The notes under the pieces were generated by a model. That model saw only the letters and a list, made by a program, of their open reading frames with translations. It made no database searches and was not told the DNA's origin. The position numbers and the translations under genes are program-made. Shown one piece after another: positions 37,801-47,230 of a stretch of DNA of 64,000 nt (positions are counted from its first letter, which is position 1; each line of letters opens with the position of its first letter). This stretch comes from Schistocephalus solidus. Its lineage: Eukaryota > Platyhelminthes > Cestoda > Diphyllobothriidea > Diphyllobothriidae. Location of the stretch: NCBI GenBank assembly GCA_017591395.1, contig WEDG01005424.1, positions 62,001 through 126,000 of the forward strand, written 5' to 3'.

Positions 37801-37865
37801 AATAAATTCATTTTCGTTTGACGAAGCAATAAAAATGAAGTATCATTAAAAATCGTGATTATTAC
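31804..37865. other. large intron, mostly unrecognised
   Basis: AT-rich, with GC-richer patches at 33.0-33.5, 34.1-35.5 and 35.7-36.6 kb. A short plus-strand ORF at 32237-32422 begins with a signal-peptide-like segment and holds a C-G-C-N-L-C cluster, but has no supporting splice context. The ORF at 34966-35514 is listed separately. No RNA gene is seen. Confidence 0.4.
34966..35514 (+). CDS. unrecognised 182-codon ORF
   Basis: The longest open frame in the window outside the retrotransposons and the tail exon, in AT-rich DNA where such a length is unlikely by chance. It starts MVCSANFCAFYTRLPRSFVL and ends LKLQNPHFQALLFHYLA. Hydrophobic and aromatic residues are spread without a clear signal peptide, domain or repeat. 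A 74-codon frame is open opposite to part of it. It lies inside an intron of the receptor gene on the other strand. It may be a decayed repeat, a nested gene or chance; I do not recognise a product. Confidence 0.25.
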   Translation: MVCSANFCAFYTRLPRSFVLTFMMQPLAIIVIHRLQLSENLECINASENANLYTRQTLRTHKTFLAFARLQALSVRQVCSEYLNPALELYTLDTLTRALLIITFTSVCTTKTCVSDFPVSNVLVRDISMPYSYSAGPISTLPHTVSFYYVHFFSFPSHLQIRNMHLKLQNPHFQALLFHYLA

Positions 37866-38002
37866 CTTCACAAGCGAAACTGAAGGGAGCATTGACATTA
37901 AACATTCATCTTTTCTGACCTTTAATCTTTGAGCGGAATCTGTAGGATTGTAGTCCATCCTAAGAATATGGGAATCATCACAATGTCCCGAAGGGCTGAA
38001 AT
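37866..38002 (-). CDS. IgSF receptor gene: N-terminal ectodomain exon 4
   Basis: Exon of 137 bp, phase 1 to phase 0, with acceptor CTTATTCTTAATTTATTAG and donor GTGAAG then GTAATA. The frame reads FSPSGHCDDSHILRMDYNPT, then DSAQRLKVRKDECLMSMLPS and VSLVK. Two cysteines suggest an extracellular disulphide-bonded region. The phase matches the end of the exon at 38560-38725 (G plus AT makes an aspartate codon). No domain family is recognised. Confidence 0.42.
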
Positions 38003-38559
38003 CTAATAAATTAAGAATAAGTTGTCTTTCACAGCTCACAGGTAAATGAAATTAGCTTAAAATTTACCTACGCATCTTACGTTTCCTGTATCTTCGCAAT
38101 TGCGAAATGAGCATCAAGGATTCTAATTGTTCACCCCTTAAAATTAACTAATTTATAAAAAGTTACGATGATTCATCATGGTTATTTATGAAATCAAAAT
38201 AGCCAGCTTAAATGATAGTTTTCGAAAAGAAACATTAAAGAAAAAGTCCCACACATCCTTCATTATTCAAATGCATACGTATTGTATGATCTGATTTACT
38301 ATGGGCCTTTGCCAAAGGTCCTCCTTGTCGACGATCGTTGCAAAATGGGAACGAAAAACATATTGTCACAGCTATTAAAAAATAGCAATAACTAAAACAC
38401 CAGTTTCTAATTCAGATGTTCTTTGAAAAATTGTTTTAACCTAAAGGAGATTATGCATAAAGTTAACTAAACTTCGCTTAATGGGCCTCATAATTAAAAA
38501 AAATATTTAAAGGCCCGACGTTCATAGAATATATGTCCAATACAATGGGGTAAGCTTAC

Positions 38560-38725
38560 CTAGCCCAGTGAACTTTTCTAAGTCTTCTCTCTTTTTTTGC
38601 GTCAATAAGGCACGCTTCTGCAGACTTTCTGTTAAATAAAGCGCAGTTCCTGGCAAATCTTCTAGCGAAATGTTGAATTTTGCAGTCGGTTCAGACATTC
38701 CAAAACGAGATTCTTTGTAACTGTT
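38560..38725 (-). CDS. IgSF receptor gene: N-terminal ectodomain exon 3
   Basis: The open frame includes SEPTAKFNISLEDLPGTALY, then LTESLQKRALLTQKKREDLE and KFTGL, and ends at a donor (GGCTAG then GTAAGC) in phase 1. The second half looks helical and charged. Two acceptors are possible: one at 38725 giving phase 0, or ACAAAG at 38712 giving phase 1. Which is used depends on the frame of the preceding exon. N-I-S is a potential glycosylation site. Function unknown. Confidence 0.45.
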
Positions 38726-39159
38726 CTTTAATTGATACACAAATATTAAGCGCCTGACTATCGCTGTCGTATTGATCAGGCAATAATTGTTTGAACACAG
38801 TAAAGTAGGAGCAAATATTAATGCGTCGTTCCAAACTACATAAACTTTTAAAGTTTTTAATATTTTATAAATCCGTAAACGGCATTTTGAAGAATTCACG
38901 TGATTTTTTGGGATAACCGTTTTTCATACACATATTTACAGAACAAATTTTTTGAAATAGCTTTACAATAGCAGCTTCATTTATTCCATTATAAACTATT
39001 GACGTCATATCATTTTTAAGTTCTGATAAATTTTGTCTTCCAAAAATTGAAAAACAGACAAATTTATTTGCTATAAGTATCCTTAGATGAATATATATCA
39101 GATCTATTGTGCATATGGCCCACAAAATTCTTAAGTTGGCAATTAACGTTTTCATGTAC

Positions 39160-39298
39160 TTGCAGAGGCGCCAGTGATGGAGAGCAGATTTCTGAGTTTG
39201 TCGTTTTCATGTTCCAACAGGCATCCGTTTGGGTTTGATTCCAACGCATATTTCGCCGGGGTAACAAAGAGTGCAGCAAACGTTCTCTGTAATTGATC
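39160..39298 (-). CDS. IgSF receptor gene: N-terminal exon 2, frame ambiguous
   Basis: A donor (CTGCAA then GTACAT) lies at the left and two acceptors at the right (CACAG at 39298, ACAGAG at 39284). Two frames are fully open. From the inner acceptor, phase 1 to 0, the product is RLLHSLLPRRNMRWNQTQTD, then ACWNMKTTNSEICSPSLAPLQ up to the donor. From the outer acceptor, phase 0 to 1, it is DQLQRTFAALFVTPAKYALE, then SNPNGCLLEHENDKLRNLLS and ITGASA. The first fits the phase of the signal-peptide exon; the second reads more like a folded helical protein. Both can connect to the next exon through one of its two acceptors. Confidence 0.4.
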
Positions 39299-39608
39299 CT
39301 GTGACCGTTTTAAAAACGTCAGTTAACACAGGGCAGTAGAAAGCTCACCTTAGCAGCTTGTGATACAAGACAGTACACGAAATACAACACAAGTTCAAAA
39401 CATTTAAAAGACTGAGATAAAGGCTAGACGAAGGCTCAGTGGTCGATTACATTCTATTTTTGCCTTATTTATTTTTACCTTCTTCGTAATAAATGCCCAT
39501 ATCAGTTGGTACAAATGCACAGTGCAGTTGGACGAAAAAAATATTTATAGTTATATAGTTATCAAAATTTAACGCTTTGAACATCAGACAATTCAAAATA
39601 CCCCTTAC

Positions 39609-39651
39609 TTGCAGTTGCAACGAAAAGGATGAGGCTAATTTTAGGTACCAT
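39609..39651 (-). CDS. IgSF receptor gene: candidate first coding exon with signal peptide
   Basis: An ATG at 39651-39649 opens MVPKISLILFVATA and is cut by a good donor (CTGCAA then GTAAGG) in phase 1. A lysine followed by about ten hydrophobic residues and A-T-A is what a secretory signal peptide looks like. It is the most upstream piece of the minus-strand gene that I can support. A possible trans- or cis-splice acceptor (AAAAAGGCAG) lies just upstream of the ATG. The exon is short, so chance cannot be excluded. Confidence 0.45.
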
Positions 39652-42188
39652 CACTAGAGTAATGAATTCGTAGGTAGCTGCCTTTTTATTAAGAATAGGT
39701 AAGTACATATAAGCATATACAGACATTCAAATATTTAGACGTGAGGCACCTCAAAGCTTTTCTGATAAGCAATTACAGCTTTTGGTAGAGAATCTATCAA
39801 CTTTCAATACAAATTGATCAGTAAATTTCTCAAAACATAATATGATAATGTAGGACGTTTTTGGAAGCTTTTTTGCTTTTTTAAATTTAACTCGCATGCC
39901 AGTAAGAAACCCTGTTCCAAATTCAGTACAAAGGGATCAAGCAAACATTTTCTCTAATGAATATTCATTATTTTCATGCTTAAATAGCACCATTTCAGAG
40001 CACAAATAACTAAAGTCTCCTTATTGTAGAAAGATATTAAGACAGTTTAAAATCAGATGCATACATACTAAACGACCGATACGATATAGGTGATATATGC
40101 TTCAGACCAAAATCCTTTCAAACACAATCTTTTCAGGAGGAGGACAATATAAGTAGGTAAAATATCTTCCTATGAATCTATACGGAAAAGACGTTATTAA
40201 GCCTGCGCTTGTTGACAATCTCGAACAAGTTGTTTATTAATTTTGCAAGGAGAAAGCTACGTTCAAAATGGATTTTTCCGGTGGCTTTTATCCAGTAATT
40301 ACTAAAGTATCACTAAGTATTTTTCGATTTAAACTGTTCAGATTTATCCGGATTAGTTTGTTTTAGAAAGAAACAATCAAATAATAAATTATGTTGCGGC
40401 AGTTTTTGCATATGAAATATTTAGCCAAATTGTTATTATCACTAAGAGATTCTACTAGCACCAAGGTGATTTATGTCCAAATACCGTATCAGTTTCCTTG
40501 AACACTTATCAATTCAGTAGTTCATATTATCTTAATTTCCGACTCAGGTACATGCTGACCACCACGTAGGACCACAAAACCATAATCTTAAGAGTGCATG
40601 CAAAGTAAGACAACTGGAGAACTGTACCTTCAGTGACATTTTGTGACTTAAAATCAAACCCAGTTATGAAAACCCCAGCGATAATCCATATTTTATTGAT
40701 GTGCTGGTCAACCTGAAGGTTGCATATCAGCCTACAAACTCTTTTGTTTGATGGTCTTACAAATTAAGCAGCAAATATTTATGAGTCATAGTTTTCCCAT
40801 TTTAACTAAACATGTGGTACTGAATACCACTTAAGGATGCAAACGAATACAATTTTGCATTTTCATAAAGCCATGTCAATCGCAGTATTAAAATAGACAG
40901 AACACAATTCCCCTTCAAATTACCTATAAGACAAAAAGCGAATTAATATTTGCATAGAGAATCTGACTTATTGTGTGGGACGACCGATAGGGAGGGTCAT
41001 GTATGTGGACTGAATAAACAGTTCAGATGTCCAATGGCGATTAGCAGATTGTAAAGGTATGTTCTCACGCGTGAACTTGAATTAAAGGGAGTCTCTAATA
41101 ATCTTGACAGCAGAATTATATGATTAACCGGTCAGACTGAACACAAATAAGGTGATGGGACTGGATTCCGTAGCAACTGCCTCTGTTGCAGCAAACAATC
41201 TGTTTACTGCTGAAAACCAAAAATACTTGGTGATTGGTTCCATCAATACTTTCATTTAGAATTTAATTTACTACTCTAAAATTGTATGTCTGAATATCGA
41301 GTATTTAAGAACTGAATAAAGGTACCTCGCATACGCACAACGCACTTGCAGATAAAAGCACATGCGCTTACAGCCTAGTAAACATGGTCCCCTTACTTAA
41401 ATTTTGCACTCGTGAACCTGCTTCGAGCATTCGAAAATCTTAGCGCGTTTCGGGAAATTCTTATCCTATTAACTTTTGGCTCACAGATTGATTCAGTAAA
41501 ATGCACAAATTACTTCATTTGCATGCGAAAAATCTCCAACACGTTGTTTTAAATAAGTATCCTTGCCAAATAATGTTTTTTTTTAATTGTAGGTAAGATC
41601 CAAAAAAACGTAAATATGTCTAAGAATACGTGAGGCAAGAACTGTGGGGTCTATTTAAGGGACACGGTAACTAAACCAAAATTTCAATTCTTTGCTAGTA
41701 CTCCAATTAGGTTAAATAATGCGTCTGGATATTGCCTTCTCAAATGGAATATTTTTTCAGTTTAATCTGTCATACAGTTTAAATTGTATGAAAAATGACA
41801 TAAAAACAATTACCTTGAAAACTCTACTGTAACATGCAGAGAGCTCGTTCATTTTCTAATAAATTTTCAAAATCTAAACGAGGGAAACGTTTGTTATATA
41901 TTCACGAAAGGTTTCAGCAAGTACTTTAAACTATCCGATGATGATATCCCCTAGCGATGTGGGGTATGTAAAAGATATGGAAAAGCATAAGTCCAAAAGG
42001 CTTTGCTTTTTGTCATCGGATTCTGCCAGATTTTATAAACATGGAACGATTGAGGAATTTGCCCAATTTTGAACGATGAAACGGAAAAATACGTTAAACT
42101 TTACGCGAAAGATTGATATAACAGATGATTAATTCCTGTTTTGTATTTCAAAAACGACATACCTGATCTCAATGGGCAGCGATAAAAT
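39652..42188. other. presumed 5' flank of the receptor gene; no gene seen
   Basis: AT-rich sequence upstream of the candidate first coding exon. A promoter would be expected here, but I see no element clear enough to call. No repeat or RNA gene is recognised. Confidence 0.35.
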
Positions 42189-42446
42189 TTGCATGAAAAG
42201 TGCATATATCAGAAAGCTTGGCAGCTGACGATCAGAGAACGGAATCTCGAATTATGCATGAGGTTAAACATCGAGGTACTCATTGCGGAATCATGTGCAA
42301 CAGCAAAGTTATTAGAGCAAGGAGAATGCGTAGAGCCAGACAAATTTCTATCGGACGTGGAACTGTCAGCAACTCACTTTGTGCGTTGCACACGATTGCA
42401 TCGACTGGAGTCCAACGACATTTATTTGTACAATAATAATAATTAA
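42189..42446 (+). other. unrecognised short open region
   Basis: Two overlapping plus-strand frames stay open for 78 and 85 codons in a locally GC-richer patch. One is arginine-rich (KVIRARRMRRARQISIGRG). Neither gives a product that I recognise and no splice or regulatory context helps. The patch borders the palindrome island at 43.0 kb and may belong to the same insertion. Confidence 0.2.
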
Positions 42447-42667
42447 AAAATAATTGTATTCAATGCCAGTTAACAGGCTATTTCGAACAAAAAAACACCA
42501 GTTTTCTTTTTTCTCCTTGTTTCTTTTCCATTTCGTATATTTTTATATTTTAAGCCGTGTTTTATAATAATTTTAGAATATTTTTTATACCGGGGCTGCG
42601 TTCTTTTAAGATCGATGGTTGTTACATCATGATCTCCCTTTATTAATGTGCAATTTGGTGTTTTTCG

Positions 42668-42991
42668 TTGCAGTTGCTCTTTTTTTCTGTTTTGGTTGCC
42701 AAAATGAGTGATTTTGAGATTCACTTCTCCTTTTCAATCTTAAAAGTCTGGGTTCGCACCATTGGTACCGTTTGTCCAATCTTTAACTATTTACAGCATA
42801 TGAAATTCACAAAAAAACTCTACTTAAAATCTATGCAAATGCACTCGGGGCGATTTTTATTTGGAAGTAACATAGTTACAGCATGTACTTCAATAATTAT
42901 AGAGTTATTGAAATATTTCAATATTGCTGATGCACTTCCATACGTAATAATCGCTCCAACCACTTACACAATATTTCGAAAAAAAATTTAA
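42668..42991 (+). CDS. unrecognised 107-codon ORF running toward the palindromes
   Basis: The ORF starts MQLLFFSVLVAKMSDFEIHF and has a hydrophobic segment near its end (ACTSIIIELLKYFNIADALP, then YVIIAPTTYTIF), ending R-K-K-I. It stops 35 bp before the first perfect palindrome. An internal start at MSDFEIH is equally possible. It could be a small membrane protein, but no family is recognised and coding status is unproven. Confidence 0.25.
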   Translation: MQLLFFSVLVAKMSDFEIHFSFSILKVWVRTIGTVCPIFNYLQHMKFTKKLYLKSMQMHSGRFLFGSNIVTACTSIIIELLKYFNIADALPYVIIAPTTYTIFRKKI

Positions 42992-43026
42992 AATAAAAGC
43001 ACACTTAAGCATGTATTATTAATAAT

Positions 43027-43070
43027 TCATAAAAATATCGCACCATAATTATGGTGCGATATTTTTATGA
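43027..43070. repeat. perfect 44-bp palindrome
   Basis: Both arms of 22 bases match exactly around the centre between 43048 and 43049. The core stem is ATCGCACCAT with its complement, with A-rich sequence outside on one side and T-rich on the other. As RNA it would fold like a bidirectional intrinsic terminator with almost no loop; as DNA it could extrude a cruciform. A perfect palindrome of this length is not expected by chance in 64 kb. Confidence 0.95.
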
Positions 43071-43085
43071 TTATATCAATTAAAA

Positions 43086-43131
43086 CATATCAATTAACCT
43101 AAACACTTAAGTGTTTAGGTTAATTGATATG
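43086..43131. repeat. perfect 46-bp palindrome, 15 bp from the first
   Basis: Two arms of 23 bases match exactly around the centre of ACACTTAAGTGT (between 43108 and 43109). The arms carry CATATCAATTAACCTAAAC and its complement. The 15-bp gap between the two palindromes holds ATATCAATTAA, which repeats part of the arm, so the pair may have arisen by copying. No loss of symmetry has occurred in either palindrome, which argues for recent origin or selection. Confidence 0.95.
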
Positions 43132-43171
43132 ATTTTCAAATATTTAATCAAAAGTCAATCTTTGCTAATTA

Positions 43172-43336
43172 TTACCTTGCCAGAAGTGCGCAGTTATCTT
43201 TAAAAAAATTATTCAGCTTATTGATTTCAGCATACGCAAAGAAATCAAGACGAGAATGCCCCACCATTTTACGTGTTTTGTTAAGTGCGCCGTTAGGCAA
43301 ACGGCGTGAGGGTAATCGAAAAGCTGGATTGTGCAT
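43172..43336 (-). CDS. unrecognised 54-codon ORF running toward the palindromes
   Basis: The minus-strand ORF begins MHNPAFRLPSRRLPNGALNK, continues TRKMVGHSRLDFFAYAEINK and ends LNNFFKDNCALLAR. The composition looks protein-like, and the stop lies about 40 bp before the second palindrome. The local base composition (CGCCGTTAGGCAAACGGCG forms a hairpin) differs from the AT-rich surroundings. An in-frame stop lies two codons upstream of the ATG, so if this is the end of a larger protein it is truncated. I do not recognise the family. Confidence 0.25.
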   Translation of the reverse strand: MHNPAFRLPSRRLPNGALNKTRKMVGHSRLDFFAYAEINKLNNFFKDNCALLAR

Positions 43337-43695
43337 AAATTAAACAAACGTTAGCCTGATTGCAGAATAAAAACGTTTTTGTCATCGATTCAATCTTTTA
43401 ACTATTTTTGAATATGAATATTTTTTCACATTGTCTTATCGAAAAAGATCCCAAAATATTTTTTCCAGCCCCTGAGATGCAGTTTCTTTCGAAATGTGCT
43501 TATGGAGATGCAATTAAATTCATTTATTGAGGGAAATAGGCATGGGCCTTTTAGTAACTTATTTCAAATGTGAAACTTAGTGACGTGTACAGAAAAAACA
43601 TGTGGGCTACAACATTTCAAAAGTGATCATAAAATATGACAAGTGGTGCATGAGTCTCGAGGGTTAAGTTAAATCCCTCATCGCTCCGACTCATT
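43337..43695. other. unassigned sequence between palindrome island and retrotransposon nest
   Basis: No gene or repeat is recognised. The part nearest 43.69 kb is presumably the 3' untranslated sequence of the CR1-like fragment to its right. Confidence 0.3.
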
Positions 43696-43875
43696 TTAGA
43701 ACATAAAACTCTCAAGGTTCCTTTTAAAGCTTTCCAGATATGGTGAAATCCCAACGTCTACAGGGAGGGCGTTCCATGAAGTGACCACTGTTGCATAGAA
43801 GGAGAACTTGCGCACATCCATCCTCGCCTGCTAGGACGTGCTGTTTTAATGGGTGACCTTGGAGATTTGTTGTGG
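43696..43875 (-). pseudogene. CR1-like retrotransposon, C-terminal RT fragment (copy E)
   Basis: Minus-strand reading gives TTNLQGHPLKQ in one frame, then, after a frame break, ARMDVRKFSFYATVVTSWNA followed by LPVDVGISPYLESFKRNLES and a TAA at 43696-43698. This is the characteristic end of CR1-clade reverse transcriptase proteins (N-L-R-G-H-P, R-K-x-F-F, W-N-x-L-P, S-F-K). It is a truncated, frame-shifted copy, clearly different in sequence from copy A next door. Its right edge is cut exactly where the repeat tail of the neighbouring element begins. Confidence 0.75.
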
Positions 43876-44397
43876 CAGTATCAGTATCAGTATCAGTATC
43901 AGTATATTTGAGGGAGATGTAGGTGAGTCACCTTTGAATTCCCTATTTGTACATGCGAGTTGTGGTATCAAAAAAATAGTATCTCGATATGTTGGCGAGG
44001 CCAAAACAAAGTTGAAAAAGAGCAGACAGTGAAATAAAAACTCCCGGTGATATTTAGGAGAAAAAAACTGTCGCCCTTGGGAGGGGGGTCCAACGGGGGG
44101 CATTTTGGAGGTCACATGATGCTCCATTGCTGATTGCAACGTCCGTTGAGGGATTTCAAAGGCTGAAATAGATGTCCAGAGCATCCTCGGTCCATTGCGG
44201 TTCGAACCAGGGGATAACGTTCATACACCTCATGGACGACGGACGCCAGGTCCAGCTGATGCGAATACTCACGGTGTCACCAAGGTGTGTAAATAAGTTA
44301 AGCATCGAAGACCTCGAGGACCCCAGCATGGGAATAATGGGAGAATGCAAGCCCTCGAACGAAAATAACAAACAAAGAAATGTTACTCAAATATAAC
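43876..44397 (-). mobile_element. short element ending in a CR1-type 3' tail
   Basis: About 520 bp whose minus-strand 3' end is AAATAGGGAATTC, then TCAAATATACTG and five units of ATACTG (CAGTAT on the plus strand, 43876-43905). Copy D at 50.1 kb ends in the same layout (AAATAGGGATTTC, TCAAATACACTGAACTGA). The body has a frame reading SSMLNLFTHLGDTVSIRISW followed by TWRPSSM, which resembles neither RT nor endonuclease. It could be a non-autonomous, SINE-like element borrowing a CR1 tail, or copy A's own 3' UTR split by an insertion. Confidence 0.5.
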
Positions 44398-44444
44398 TAG
44401 TAGTATCAGTAAGGCCTTACTTTCTGACGTAACACTTGCAGCTT

Positions 44445-46382
44445 TCAGTAAGTGTTGTAGCTCGTACCATTATATCGATCTAACTTTCGCTTAAAAACCT
44501 CCAAGGAGTCCGACATTACAACATCCAGAGGAAGACTATTCCAAGCTTCGACTACTCTTTTGGAGAAGAAGTACTTCCGAGTGTCTAGCCTTGCTCCAGT
44601 CACACGTAATTTGAGAGGATGACCTCTCAAGTTCGTTGTTTTTGCTAACTCGAAGAAATCCCCTGGCACGAGACAACAGTCCTGGATGCGTAGTATGCGA
44701 AATGTTAGTATCAGGTCCCCCCGAAGCTGTCTATAGTGCAAGGGAAAGAGATTGAGACTCGACAGCCGTGTTTCATAAGGCAGTGAGCCATGTCCAAGGA
44801 CAAGTTTGGTTGCTCGCCTTTGGACCTTTTCGAGGATGTTGATGTCCTTCGCCGCCCAGGGTCTCCAAGCTTGGATAGCGGACTCCAGCTGTGGCCGCAC
44901 GAATGTTCCGAAGACTTTAGAGAAGCAGTCGGTAGTGAAGGCTGCAAAAGCTCGTTTAACGAGGTACAGAATCGACATGGCTGACTTCGCTACCTTTGCG
45001 CAATGTAGGGAGGGTTTAAGCGAAGGCGCGATCCAGACTCCAAGGTCCTTTTGGACATCCACTTCTTTCAATGGAATGCCATTCAGACTGTAAACCGTAC
45101 GGTTCGAAGGATTGCTTTTCCCGACTCGTATGATGTTGCACTTGCTCTCATTAAACGGCAAGAGCCAGTCATTGGACCATTTCTGGAGTCGATTTAAGTT
45201 TGCCTGCAAGTTAACTTCATCAGCCCCAGTTTTAATGACGCGCCAAAGTTTGAGATCATCGGCAAACATGGCAATATCGCAGTCCAGTTCGTTGGCACAA
45301 TCGTTGATGTAGACAATGAACAGTATAGGGCCGAGAACAGAGCCTTGGGGAACACCACTCTCAACCTCAACTTTAGTCGACTCTTTGTCGCTGATATGCA
45401 CAGTTTGTGAGCGGCCAGTTAAGAAGTTTTCTATCCATGTCAGAAGTCTACCTCTTACGCCTATGCGGTTGAGTTTATAAAGAAGGCGGTGGTGCGGCAC
45501 GCTATCAAAAGCCTTTTTGAAGTCTATATAGACTGCGTGCACCGTATTACCACTGTCAACCGCTTCAGTCCAACGTTCTAAACAGTAGAGCAAATTTGTA
45601 ACGCAGGATCTACCTCTACGGAAACCGTGCTGGGCTTCGGATAGCAGATTGTTATGTTCGAAGAACTGTATTAGTTGTTGCTTAATTATTTTTTCCATGA
45701 TTTTGCAGCAAACTGAAGTTAGGCTGACCGGTCGATAATTGTTAGCAGAGACCCGGCTTCCACCCTTATAAAGCGGCGTAATCCATGCGGATTTCCAGTC
45801 GGCTGGTAGACTTCCGGTCTAGAAGGATGCTTGGAAAAGCGTAGAGAGTGGTTTTGCCAACTCTCTCGCGAGCTCTTTCAACAGCTTGGCAGGTACTTCA
45901 TCGGGACCCGGAGACTTAGATTCCTTTAACCCCAAAAGTTCCTTGAGGACAGTAGTCTCGGTAAAATTAACAGTCTCGACTATTGTATCCACTTCGAAGC
46001 CATCGGTAGGATGATCGTATCTCGTTTCCTTTGTGAAAACCGACTGGAAAAATTCCGAAAAATGATTAGCCTTCGCATCGTCTTCAGTGAGGTCTATGCC
46101 CTCGGCGGTCCTCAGCAGGGGTATTGGATCCTTGTTCCGTGTATTCTGTCTGAGGTAACCGTAAAACAGTTTCGGGTTCACGGTGGCCCGGTTCAGCAGG
46201 TCCACTTCGAAAGCCTGTCTTGTTCTATAAATAAGGCCCTTGACCCGATTTCTCTGCATTTTATACGCATTTAGAGATGTAGGAGTTCCGTCCGTAAGCG
46301 ATTTTTTCCACAATCTCCGCTTTTTGTTCACTTCGATTTTAAAGGCCTGCGAAAGCCATCGCGGTCTGTTCGTTAAACTTTT
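44445..46382 (-). pseudogene. CR1 reverse transcriptase domain, one nonsense codon
   Basis: A single frame from the frameshift near 46380 to the stop at 44445. The linker (WLSQAFKIEVNKKRRLWKKS) leads to the RT core: YRPVSLTSVCCKIMEKIIKQ, QHGFRRGRSC, YIDFKKAFDSVPHHRLLYK with the first catalytic aspartate, ESGVPQGSVLGPILF, and MFADDLKLW with the F-A-D-D pair. The end is NLRGHPLKLRVTGARLDTRK, then WNSLPLDVVMSDSLEVFKRK. The only interruption is TAG at 45821-45819, after FQASF and before TGSLPADWK. Reverse transcriptase copies element RNA at the nick for insertion. The region after the nonsense codon, 417 codons from the first Met, is otherwise intact. Confidence 0.92.
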
Positions 46383-47230
46383 CTCAAAATTGGACAGTGT
46401 TTTTCCATGATCCTGTGCAGTATGTCCCGGAACGTTTCCCAGTCCTCGGTTACGTTTCCAAAGAATAAAGGTTCCCACTGAGTGCGCATGAGTTCGGCCC
46501 TCATTCCACCGAAATCGCCTTGCCATATATTCCTTCTGATTGTTGTGGGTCTTGCTGGTATAGAGAATAGTGAGTACTCCCATCGCATTACCACGTGGTC
46601 ACTTTTGCCTAGCGGCGGTAGACACGACACTTCGTCGATGCTGTCGTGCGACTTCGTGAGAACTAGGTCCAGGCAATTGGCCTGTTGTCCTTCGCACACC
46701 CTGGTTGGAAAAGTGACGTGCTGTGTGAGACGTAGCTTTAGTGTCGTGCTCAGAAAACAACCGTTGAAGGCTAGATCAGAACTTTGTGCACAGGTCGAGC
46801 TCCAGTCGATGTGAGGCGCATTGAAGTCACCCATGATCAGGATATCCAACCGTGTGGCAATCTTTTCAAGTTCCTCTAGCAGGTAAGCATCAGCTACGGG
46901 GTCTTTTCTCGTCGGGCGGTAGACTGTCAGGACATCTAGACTTGATGTACCTGGCACTTTTACGGATAGCCATATCGCCTCGGAAGTAGGCGCGAGTTTA
47001 TAAGTTTTGTCTAAAACTGTAATTTCGCTTTTCACGTATGTGAGTACGCCACCTCCTTGACGCTCTTTCCTGTATTTTCTAAAAAGTTGGTAGCCAGCCA
47101 TATTTACCTCTCGGTCGTCCGTATATTCAAAGAAGTCCGAGAATTTCAAGCAGACATCTAGTTCTCTCAAACTGTTGAGTGTATACAGGAGATCCCGCGC
47201 ATTTGCATATAACTTAAAGGGAACTGTCTT
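46379..47230 (-). pseudogene. CR1 apurinic-like endonuclease domain, defective start
   Basis: The minus-strand frame begins KLYANARDLLYTLNSLRELD and contains GGGVLTYVKSE, ILIMGDFNAPHIDW, CLDLVLTK and LGKSDHVVMRWEY. These are the N-A-R, G-D-F-N and S-D-H motifs of the APE-type endonuclease that nicks target DNA. Between LRELDV and DREVNMAGYQLF only about a dozen residues remain, and the usual E-[ST]-W-L catalytic-glutamate region is not visible, so part seems deleted. The frame is lost at the A4 run at 46379-46382, after which the RT frame takes over. Confidence 0.85.

Noticed and set aside
43027..43131. Palindromes as phage-type protelomere (telomere-resolution) sites
   Set aside because: No protelomerase-like gene or linear-plasmid context is visible. 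Symmetry alone is not enough.
43296..43320. GTTAGGC next to its inverted partner as an integron attC-type site
   Set aside because: Only one core-like motif is present; the paired outer cores and spacing of an attC site are missing.
44790..46814. Plus-strand ORFs of 60-110 codons across 44.8-46.8 kb
   Set aside because: They are antisense to the CR1 endonuclease and RT frames, which carry clear catalytic motifs on the minus strand.
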